Source of the DNA: Desulfuromonadales bacterium
Lineage (GTDB): Bacteria > Desulfobacterota > Desulfuromonadia > Geobacterales > Pseudopelobacteraceae
DNA length: 64,000 nt
Assembly: GCA_013349325.1 (NCBI GenBank)
Contig: DUZX01000001.1
Location: 163,027-227,026, forward strand
Direction: 5' to 3'
A program made the position numbers and the translations under genes. Below are positions 51,608 to 59,895 of this stretch, piece after piece; the stretch's first letter is position 1; the number at the start of each line of letters is the position of its first letter. The notes below the pieces were generated by a model. The model worked only from the letters and a program-made list of their open reading frames with translations, was not told the origin of the DNA and searched no databases.

Positions 51608-52231
51608 TTATTGTTTCCAGACAGCGTCTTTAAAGCACTCCGGACAGATTCCGTGACTGAACTGGGCATCGGAATGTTCGCAGACATACTGCTCCAGTTG
51701 TTGCCAGCTTTTATCCTCGGAGCGAATTTTCTTGCAGTACATACAGATAGAAATAATACCTTCCAAGCGCCTGATACGACGCAGTGATTCCTCCAGTTCC
51801 GCCTTCTGATGCGCCAGTTCATCCCGCTGCCGGCACAACTGATCACGCTGCAGCTTGAGTTCAAGATGGTTTCTGACCCTCAGCAGCACCAGATCGGGGC
51901 TGATCGGCTTGGTGATATAGTCAATCGCCCCCAGGGAAAGCCCACGGGATTCGTCCAGCGACTTTTCCAGCGCCGTCACAAAAATCACCGGGATGCCAGC
52001 CAGTCCGGGATCAGCCTTCATTGTCTCACAGACTTCAAAACCGTTCATCCCGGGCATCATGACATCCAGCAGCACAAGATCAGGCTTTTCGGCCTGCGCC
52101 AGACTCAGGGCCACATGACCGTTATAGGCAATTGCAACCGTATAGTGGTCCTACAGAGTCATCTCCAGTACGCGCACGTTAAGCGGCTCGTCATCGACAA
52201 TCAGAATTTTGGCTGTTTCAGATTCGTTCAT
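51608..52231 (-). pseudogene. REC-(CMYCKKIR...GICPEC) response regulator interrupted by an in-frame TAG (52151-52153)
   Basis: ATG at 52231 with GGAG RBS; MNESETAKILIVDDEPLNVRVLEMTL[TAG]DHYTVAIAYNGHVALSLAQAEKPDLVLLDVMMPGMNG, all in one frame. Confidence 0.8.
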
Positions 52232-52250
52232 ACATAATACTCCTTAAAAA

Positions 52251-55200
52251 TTATTCCTGCGGCAAGCGGCATGACAGGAGAAAGTTAAAACAGCTGCCCC
52301 CTTCGGGGCGATTTACGGCGCAAATATCGCCCCCCATCAGCAGTGCCAGTTTACGCGCGATGGAAAGTCCCAATCCTGTGCCTCCGAAATTTCTGTTGAT
52401 AGAGCCGTCCGCCTGAACAAAAGGCTCGAAAATAGTCTCCAGGGCGTCTTCGGAAATACCGATCCCGGTATCAAGAACAGCCAGGTTGATCATGATATCT
52501 TCCCGTTCCCGTCCCACGGTTGTCACAACAATATCGACACTCCCCCGTTCGGTAAACTTGACGGCATTACCGATCAGATTGTGCAGCGTCTGCCTGACTC
52601 TGAAAGCATCCCCCCACACCAGTCCCGGCAGATCGTCTGCGACGGTGACAGAGGTATGCAGACTTTTGGCCATGATAGCCACCTGTTGCGCCCGCAGGAC
52701 ATCATTGACACACTGCTCCATCGAAAACGGCGCATATTCCAGCTGAATCTGGTCGACTTCGATGCGGGAAAAATCGAGGATATCGTTGAGCTGCCGCAAG
52801 AGGTCATTTCCGGACATGATGATGGTTTCCACCTGTTCCCGCTGCAGGGCGGAAAGCGTTGTGTTGCGCATTAGGCGCGCCATGCCGATAATAGCGTTCA
52901 GCGGAGTTCTGATTTCATGGCTCATATTGGTCAGAAACTCACTCTTGATTTTATCGGCTGACTCCGCCGCCAGACGCGAATTTTCAAGTTCGGTAATATC
53001 CTGGACCGTACCCAGAGAGCGCAAGGGATTACCCGCCTGATCATAGTCTGTTTCGCACTGTTCAAAGACATATTTGATACGACCATCCGGCATCAGCAGG
53101 CGGTGCTTGATTGAATAAAACGTGCGATTCTTCAGTGAAGCCGAATGCGCACTGTGGACCCGCTCACGATCTTCGGGATGAATCGCTGCTAAAAATCTCT
53201 GATATGAAGCGCGCGTGTCTGCGGGATCAATCTCAAAAATCCGGTAAACCTCATCCGACCACTCCAGTGCACCGGTCACAAGATCAAGTTCCCAGTTGCC
53301 GATGTGTGCAATTCGCTGGGCCTCTTTAAGACGATTCCGGCTGGACTTCAATTCATCCGCATCCCGTTTTTGAACGGAAATATCCTCAATGGTCCAGATG
53401 CTCCCCTGTGAGGGATCAGCCGGATCAATGGCTTTGCCGCTCAATTTCGTCCAGAATAGTGAGCCGTCTTTCCGGCGCATTTCACAGACGCTCGAGTAAA
53501 TTTTTCCACAGACGAACGCCGAATAGGCCCCCTTTCCAAACTCTTCATAGGCTTGTTCTGACGGATAAAACAGACGCGTGCACTGATGATCCATCTCCTC
53601 CGGCGAATAACCGAACATCTCTGCCATTTTGGGATTTGCCCATATCTGGACACGGTCAACGACGAACGTAATGCCGATCGAAGCGTTTTCCAGTATCAGG
53701 CTCTGCTGCCGCATTAGCGAATGAAGTCTTTCTTCGAGCTTCGTCCGCTCACTGACATCGATAAACAGCGCAGCGAACTGCATGGGCGCCGGTCGATAGG
53801 CGAAAACTTCAAAGTGTTTCTGTAGAATGGGCGAGTAATTATCAAAGTGAATTGAAGTACCGGTCAGAGCAACGTTGCCGTAGCGCACGATCCAGAGCGG
53901 ATCCTCGTCAGGTAAAACTTCGCTCAGACATTTGCCCACAACCGCTGCTCGACTGATTCCGGTCAGCCGTTCAAAGGCCGGGTTAATATCGAGAAAACGG
54001 TAATCACACGGCAACCCCTGTTCATTGCAGATGATGTCGTGCAGCGCGAATCCTTCCGTCATGCCGTTAAACAGGGAACGATAGCGTTCCTCACTGCTCT
54101 GCAGGGCCAGCTCCATCTGTTTGCGTTCGGAGATATTATAATGTGAGACAACGGCACCGCCATCTGCATACTTCAGCGGTGCCGCACGCATCAGGAAGTG
54201 CAATACCGTCCCATCCTGCTTTTCACAGGAATATTCAAGCCTCAAACCGGCACAGCTTCCCTCGAGAAGCTCGTGCAGTCCGGCTTTGCACCGCTCTGCA
54301 CTATCGTCACCTGATTTTTCGCACACCTCCAGGTAATTGATCCCCTCGCAGGTGCTATGAATATCGCCGCCATGGTCCGTCGCAAAACTGCGCCAGGCAT
54401 CATTCACCATGACAATTGTCCCGCAGCTATCCAGCACCGCAATATTGGCCGGCAGAGAGTCGATCACCGAACGGGTAAGTCCCTGAACTTCAGCAAGCTT
54501 TTCAGTGCGGTCGTTCAGCTCTTTGAAGAGCAGGTCATACGGTTTTTCAAGCGCAGTTCTGATAATCGCCAGATACATGAACACAAAAGAAAAAATCTTG
54601 AAGATGTGGCCGCAGAGGTTGGAAAAACCGTAGAGGTGTACATACATGGTAAAACAGAGTTCGGTCACCATGGTGCAGAGAATTGAAAGCGCCAGCAGAC
54701 GCAGGACATTCGGCTCGAAATGCTCTTTGCGCTTATACAGAAATACGAGCGCCAGCAGCAGAATAATGTCGATAAGATACTCGCTGATCCGCTTGAAGGG
54801 GGTCAGACCGACTCCGGCGATGAAACAGGTCGGGAATATCCGTGCATAAAATATCGCATAGAGCGCCGACAGCGAAAGCCCGGAAAAAACGGTAAAAATC
54901 CGGCGATAATTCAGCGTAGTGTTAAAGTAGGCCGGGGCGATCAGCAAGGCTCCGCTTTCCAGATAGCGGGCCACCAGCCAGAGCTGTGGCGGCAGGTTGT
55001 TATCGTCAAAGCCGGTAAAAACCCCCATACCCTTGTAGGCCAGAGTATGCAGGATATCGAAGAAAGCGACGAAGAGGTAGGCGATACCGATAAACAGCAA
55101 GTAGTTGTTACGGTAAAAGTTGCGTGAATTCCAGCCGATGACGAAGATGCCGAAGGCGATCACGATACTGAAGAGTTCAGCCAGTCCGTGGAACAGCAGG

Positions 55201-55274
55201 TAATTCTGCTGAGCTATGCCGATCAGAACGGCAACCACCGGAAGCGTGTAGAGCAGGGCTTTAGCGTAGTTCAT
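52251..55274 (-). CDS. MASE3-multi-PAS sensor histidine kinase
   Basis: N-terminal multi-TM MASE3-like domain (AFFDILHTLAYKGMGVF, LWLVARYLESGALLIAP), PAS domains, [43 protein letters not shown]. Confidence 0.92.
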   Translation of the reverse strand: MNYAKALLYTLPVVAVLIGIAQQNYLLFHGLAELFSIVIAFGIFVIGWNSRNFYRNNYLLFIGIAYLFVAFFDILHTLAYKGMGVFTGFDDNNLPPQLWLVARYLESGALLIAPAYFNTTLNYRRIFTVFSGLSLSALYAIFYARIFPTCFIAGVGLTPFKRISEYLIDIILLLALVFLYKRKEHFEPNVLRLLALSILCTMVTELCFTMYVHLYGFSNLCGHIFKIFSFVFMYLAIIRTALEKPYDLLFKELNDRTEKLAEVQGLTRSVIDSLPANIAVLDSCGTIVMVNDAWRSFATDHGGDIHSTCEGINYLEVCEKSGDDSAERCKAGLHELLEGSCAGLRLEYSCEKQDGTVLHFLMRAAPLKYADGGAVVSHYNISERKQMELALQSSEERYRSLFNGMTEGFALHDIICNEQGLPCDYRFLDINPAFERLTGISRAAVVGKCLSEVLPDEDPLWIVRYGNVALTGTSIHFDNYSPILQKHFEVFAYRPAPMQFAALFIDVSERTKLEERLHSLMRQQSLILENASIGITFVVDRVQIWANPKMAEMFGYSPEEMDHQCTRLFYPSEQAYEEFGKGAYSAFVCGKIYSSVCEMRRKDGSLFWTKLSGKAIDPADPSQGSIWTIEDISVQKRDADELKSSRNRLKEAQRIAHIGNWELDLVTGALEWSDEVYRIFEIDPADTRASYQRFLAAIHPEDRERVHSAHSASLKNRTFYSIKHRLLMPDGRIKYVFEQCETDYDQAGNPLRSLGTVQDITELENSRLAAESADKIKSEFLTNMSHEIRTPLNAIIGMARLMRNTTLSALQREQVETIIMSGNDLLRQLNDILDFSRIEVDQIQLEYAPFSMEQCVNDVLRAQQVAIMAKSLHTSVTVADDLPGLVWGDAFRVRQTLHNLIGNAVKFTERGSVDIVVTTVGREREDIMINLAVLDTGIGISEDALETIFEPFVQADGSINRNFGGTGLGLSIARKLALLMGGDICAVNRPEGGSCFNFLLSCRLPQE

Positions 55275-55429
55275 ATAACCTCACCCGGAGAGGGTACGGG
55301 AGATCGATCGTAAAGGTCATCCCCCGCCCTGAATCGCTTCGTACCAAGACCGTTCGGTCGATGTTGCATCTTATAGCGTAATCAGCTACTACTGTCATGG
55401 ATTAATTAAAGCACAAAGGAGTTTTTCGC

Positions 55430-55801
55430 ATGAAATTTGAAGAGCTGTTCAAGAATCCCGGTCTGGGAGTCATGTCAACCGCCGCTGCTGACGGCAGCGT
55501 CAACAGCGCCGTCTATGCCCGTCCGCACGTCATCGATGAAACGACACTGGTCTGGGGCATGACTGACCGCCGCACGTATCAGAACATTACCGGAAACCGG
55601 AAGGCGGCCTTCCTGTTCAAGACCGCCACTCCCGGTTTCAGCGGCGTGCGCTTGTCGCTGGAGTTGATTAAAACGGAAGAAGAGGGTGAATTGCTGGCAA
55701 CCATCAAGGCCAATACGGATGTCGTCGTCGGACCGGGCGCCGGTGAAGCCGTTACGCACGCTGCCTGGTTTAAAGTAACCGAGACCAGGGATCTGATTTA
55801 G
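55430..55801 (+). CDS. Pyridoxamine 5'-phosphate oxidase family (flavin split-barrel) protein
   Basis: GVMSTAAADGSVNSAVYARPHVIDETTLVWGMTDRRTYQNITGNRKAAFLF. Confidence 0.8.
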   Translation: MKFEELFKNPGLGVMSTAAADGSVNSAVYARPHVIDETTLVWGMTDRRTYQNITGNRKAAFLFKTATPGFSGVRLSLELIKTEEEGELLATIKANTDVVVGPGAGEAVTHAAWFKVTETRDLI

Positions 55802-55867
55802 GCTGAAACAATCCGTATACGCAAAAGATAAGCGGCGTGTACCAGCTTGGTAATTTTGTATTCACAA

Positions 55868-55902
55868 GCACCTCCTGTGCATGCCATATGCACAGGAGGT
55901 GC
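55868..55902. promoter_or_regulatory. 15-bp perfect inverted repeat overlapping the Shine-Dalgarno of the antitoxin gene
   Basis: GCACCTCCTGTGCAT-GCCAT-ATGCACAGGAGGTGC ending 5 nt before the ATG at 55908. Confidence 0.7.
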
Positions 55903-55907
55903 AGAAT

Positions 55908-56141
55908 ATGCGTGCGACACTAAACATACCTGATGAGCTTCTTGATGACGTGCAGTCCTTGTGCGGCGAAAAATCCAAAACCCGTGCCATAGTTATTGCC
56001 ATGGAAGATTATGTCCGGCGTCGGCGTATGGAATCACTTATCGCTCTGCAAGGGAAATTGACCATTGATTATGACTGGGAAGCGGCTGAACGGGAGGAAC
56101 GGCTTGCAGCCGAAGCGCGGGAAAAATATCATGGCAAGTAA
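55908..56141 (+). CDS. VapB-type antitoxin (DUF2191-like)
   Basis: MRATLNIPDELLDDVQSLCGEKSKTRAIVIAMEDYVRRRRMESL. Confidence 0.78.
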   Translation: MRATLNIPDELLDDVQSLCGEKSKTRAIVIAMEDYVRRRRMESLIALQGKLTIDYDWEAAEREERLAAEAREKYHGK

Positions 56142-56217
56142 CCGTATACTTCCCGACACCTGCGCCTGGATCGATTATTTCACCATAGTCCGGATACCTT
56201 TAATTTTCACGTCCTGA
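56131..56217 (+). pseudogene. Truncated VapC-like PIN toxin N-terminus
   Basis: MASNRILPDTCAWIDYF then TIVRIPLIFTS*; canonical start of a PIN toxin overlapping the antitoxin stop, then loss of similarity and a stop within 12 codons. Confidence 0.65.
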
Positions 56218-58579
56218 GCGTCACCACCGTGGCGCCATCACGCCCCTCGTGTGCTTCGCCCGGTCGGTGATTCTCAACCAAAGGGTGCCGCTCCAGCTCT
56301 TCGCGCACCGCATTCCGCAAGCGACCGGTGCCGAGTCCATGGATGATGCGCACCTCACCCAGACCGGCAGCGGCGGCGTGATTGAGGAATGACTCCATTT
56401 CCGCCAGCGCCTCGTCAACGCGCATTCCGATCAGCTTCAATTCGCTCTGCTCATACTCTTCAATCGTAGCCCGCCAGCTGCGGGACGGCTGTTTGGCACG
56501 CCCTGATTCGCCGCTCCCCTGCGGCCTGGCCAGCTCCCGCAGCGCCACATCCAGCTCCATCCGTCCGGCCCTGACCCGCGCTTTGCCCCCCCGCTCATCG
56601 ATCGACAGCACGATACCATCACATCCCAGAGTGCGGATATGTACGGTGTCACCCGTTTTTACAGCTGCCAGCGACTGCAGTTCCGGGCGCAGCTCCTGCG
56701 GCTTGAGCTGTTCGGTCAACTCCCCCTCGGCCCGCCGTATCTTTTCGACGATATCGAGCCGCTTTTCGCGTTTCAACTCGTCCAGCAGCCCGTTCATCCT
56801 GCGCCGGGTCGCTGAAATCAGCTCTTTGGCATCGCCCCACCCTTTTTCAACGGCCTCCCGGCGCAGCGTTTCTATCTCAGCAGCCCGAATCCGCTGCTGC
56901 TCGTCACGTTCAAGCAGCCGTGCTTCCCGCCTGTCCAGCTCAATGCGGGCCTGTTCCAGTTCATTCCGGCGACTGCGCAACTCGGTCAACAGTGAGGCGA
57001 ATTCACTGCCGGCACTGCCGAGCATCTCGCGGGCAAAGCTGATTACCCGCTCCGGCATGCCAAAGCGGCGGGCGATTTCGATGGCGTGCGACTGCCCCGG
57101 TTCGCCGACCGTCAGCCGGTAGAGCGGTGTAAAGCTGACATCATCAAAAGCCATACCGGCGTTGATCATGCCGGGGGAACGATGCACAAAACCGATGATT
57201 TCGCTCAAGTGGGTGGTTGCAATCACCCGGCTCCCCTGCAGCAGCAGTTCATGCAGAACCCCGCAGGCGATGGCCGCCCCCTGGACCGGTTCGGTGCCGG
57301 CCCCCAGCTCATCCAGCAGTACCAGACTGCGGCTGCCGGACTGCTGCAAAATTGCCGTAATCCGGGCGGCGTGTGCCGAAAAGGTGGAATGACTCTGCTC
57401 AATCGACTGATCATCGCCGATATCGACCAGCAGCGAATCGAGCAGCGGAAAAGTCGAGCGCGGACCAGACGGTACCGGCAGGGCGCTGAGTGCCATAATT
57501 GCCAGCATTCCGGCTGTTTTGAGGGCGATGGTCTTGCCGCCGGCGTTGGGGCCGGTGATGACCATGACGCTGTCAGACGCCCCCTCCCCCCCCAGCTGCA
57601 GGCTGAGCGCTTCCACGCGCGCCAGTCCGCCCCGCTTCTGCATTATCAACAGCAGCGGATGGCGGGCTTCCACCAGCCGCAGCTCTCCGTGATCGTTGAG
57701 GGTGGCCACCTCCAGGTCGAACTCTTCGGCAAAGCGGGCGATGCTGGCCAGCCGGTCCAGCTCGACCAGCGTCCCGAAACAGTCGGCGATGGCGGCAGCA
57801 TCCTCGCGCAGCCAACGTGACAGTTGACGCAGAATGCGGATCTCCTCAGCCTTCTCCTCGGCAGCCAGACTCTCCAGTTCATTAACAAAAGGGACAATCT
57901 CGAGCGGTTCCATAAAGGCGGTTTCACCGGAAGCTGAGACGTCATGCACGACCCCTTTGACCATCCCCTTGGAATCCATCCGCACCGGAATCACCCAGCG
58001 TCCGGAACGCTGCGTGATAAAATCATCCTGTAGAAATATTTCGATGCCGCTGCTACGGATAATCTCCTCGATCTTCTTGCGGATACGTCCCGCCAGTCCC
58101 CGCTTGGCCCGCCGTGTCTCGCGCAGCAGCGTCGAGGCCGAATCCATGATACTGCCATCGGCATCGATCGAAGCCATCAGCGGTTCAAGAATATCGGGAA
58201 AGGATTGCAATGGCGGCTGCAGCTCTTTCAGCTGCGGAATATCGGTCCGGTGCGCCAGCTGGCGCGCCAGCGCTGCGTACAGTTGCAGAACCGGGATGAA
58301 CAGCAAAAGTTCCTGCGGCGACAGAATCGAGCCAGCCGGTTTGAGTTGGTCAAGAGCGTGACGGATATCTTCAAAGCTCCCCAGGGCCAGTGAGATCCCG
58401 GAGCGCCCGAGAGCGCGGATCTCGGCAATGCGTGCGGAGGTGGTGCTGATCGTGTGGCGCTCATCGAGCGGCCGGATATCAGCGATATGCCGGATCGTGC
58501 AGAAACTGTGAGCGTGGCGGGAAATTTCTGACAGAATCTTGTCAAATTCGAGGCGGGTAAGCGTTTCTGAAGCGATCAT
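56207..58579 (-). CDS. mutS2: Endonuclease MutS2
   Basis: VITGPNAGGKTIALKTAGMLAIMA Walker A, LLDELGAGTEPVQGAAIACGVL, C-terminal Smr domain IIHGLGTGRLRNAVREEL. Confidence 0.95.
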   Translation of the reverse strand: MIASETLTRLEFDKILSEISRHAHSFCTIRHIADIRPLDERHTISTTSARIAEIRALGRSGISLALGSFEDIRHALDQLKPAGSILSPQELLLFIPVLQLYAALARQLAHRTDIPQLKELQPPLQSFPDILEPLMASIDADGSIMDSASTLLRETRRAKRGLAGRIRKKIEEIIRSSGIEIFLQDDFITQRSGRWVIPVRMDSKGMVKGVVHDVSASGETAFMEPLEIVPFVNELESLAAEEKAEEIRILRQLSRWLREDAAAIADCFGTLVELDRLASIARFAEEFDLEVATLNDHGELRLVEARHPLLLIMQKRGGLARVEALSLQLGGEGASDSVMVITGPNAGGKTIALKTAGMLAIMALSALPVPSGPRSTFPLLDSLLVDIGDDQSIEQSHSTFSAHAARITAILQQSGSRSLVLLDELGAGTEPVQGAAIACGVLHELLLQGSRVIATTHLSEIIGFVHRSPGMINAGMAFDDVSFTPLYRLTVGEPGQSHAIEIARRFGMPERVISFAREMLGSAGSEFASLLTELRSRRNELEQARIELDRREARLLERDEQQRIRAAEIETLRREAVEKGWGDAKELISATRRRMNGLLDELKREKRLDIVEKIRRAEGELTEQLKPQELRPELQSLAAVKTGDTVHIRTLGCDGIVLSIDERGGKARVRAGRMELDVALRELARPQGSGESGRAKQPSRSWRATIEEYEQSELKLIGMRVDEALAEMESFLNHAAAAGLGEVRIIHGLGTGRLRNAVREELERHPLVENHRPGEAHEGRDGATVVTLRT

Positions 58580-58605
58580 GGGAACCTTTACGGTGAGAAG
58601 TGATG

Positions 58606-59775
58606 TTACCGCCTGTACGTCAATTCAATGGTATAGCCTGAAAATTTCGTGATTTTAAACGTACCTTTTTGCTCAATACTGTTGGCCAGGTAGATGGAAT
58701 TTTCAGGATAGCTGACCGTAAACGAGCCTATGCCGGCATCTTCAACGGCGGTTACCCAGGTGATATTCTGCAGAGCTTCCTTGATCGAGAAATTTTCACC
58801 CACATCTTTTACGCCACTGACTTTTACGTCAATTTTCTTGGTCACACCCTGAATATACTTTGCAACCTTGTCCAGAATAAGTGGCGACATTTTATCGGCA
58901 AGCTCTTTCAGCCCCGCCGCAACCGCGTCATCGACACTGCCGGCCAGCCCTTTACCGCTCTCCGCGCCGGCGGTCAGAATTATCATTTTTCCCGAAGCGT
59001 CTCTCGTAATAAGGCGGTAGGTCAGCCTGACCGTGGCTGAATTGAAGGGCATCGCGACGCCATAGCCGATGTTCTCCCCCTTTCTGGTTGAAACGGTGTA
59101 ATCAACCTTGCCGATCAGAATGACGTTACTGAGGAACTTGTACATCAAGCTGCGCAGCGACAAAAAGTTTCCGTTTTTCATCGCTTTTTCAATTTCAGCA
59201 GCATCCAGCACATTGGTCGGGGCGACATCGACAACCGTATAGCCCTGCTCTGTCAGTTTTCCGATAATTGTTTCCGAAAGAATATTTGATTCTTCATGTT
59301 CATCCACACTCGTCTGCGAATGGTATTCATGCGTGCCGGAGCGCGAGTCCGTTGCTCTGACAACCTTTGGCCTCTGAGCCGGGATAAACACGGCAATCGA
59401 ACTGTTGAGCGCCAGACCGGAAAGCGCATCCCTGGCCTTGGCGGGCGACACACATACGTTTACCGTTACTGTGACCGCATCCGGAGTGCTGTTAACCGTC
59501 AGCAGGTTGTATTTCGTGACAACGCCACTGACATTCTTGCTGATGGCATCATCAATCATCTGCATATTCTGTACGATGCTCTGCGCTTTGATCTGAACAC
59601 CCGCAACCTGCTCCACGGCCGTCCACTTCGCCCGCGCAATCGCCTCGACTTTGGCAGACGGCAGATCGTTGTTGATAAGTGCCGCCTCGCCGCTGGCGTC
59701 AACACAACTGCTTTCAGCGCCTGCGCATACTGACGGCAGCACGATCAGAATCAAAAGTACCAGGATGTTCTTCAT
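58606..59775 (-). CDS. Secreted/envelope protein of unknown function
   Basis: MKNILVLLILIVLPSVCAGAES signal peptide at 59775 with GGAG RBS; the ORF-track extension to 61461 is antisense to ileS. Confidence 0.7.
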   Translation of the reverse strand: MKNILVLLILIVLPSVCAGAESSCVDASGEAALINNDLPSAKVEAIARAKWTAVEQVAGVQIKAQSIVQNMQMIDDAISKNVSGVVTKYNLLTVNSTPDAVTVTVNVCVSPAKARDALSGLALNSSIAVFIPAQRPKVVRATDSRSGTHEYHSQTSVDEHEESNILSETIIGKLTEQGYTVVDVAPTNVLDAAEIEKAMKNGNFLSLRSLMYKFLSNVILIGKVDYTVSTRKGENIGYGVAMPFNSATVRLTYRLITRDASGKMIILTAGAESGKGLAGSVDDAVAAGLKELADKMSPLILDKVAKYIQGVTKKIDVKVSGVKDVGENFSIKEALQNITWVTAVEDAGIGSFTVSYPENSIYLANSIEQKGTFKITKFSGYTIELTYRR

Positions 59776-59895
59776 ATGACATTCCTCCGAAACCCTGCTC
59801 CGGAATGGCGCAAGTAGAGATGCCATTCCTTGACAATTCGGCTTTAAATCTGTAGTTTGTTCCAGTTTTAACGAATAAAGAATGGAGATGCACTC

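Noticed and set aside
37985-52153. Pyrrolysine incorporation as the explanation for both TAG codons
   Set aside because: Tempting next to MtaC/MtaA-like genes, but the interrupted genes are response regulators, no MttB/MtmB/MtbB or pyl genes were recognised in the window, and hfq, mfd and ileS use TAG as stop; kept only as something a tRNA-CUA search should exclude
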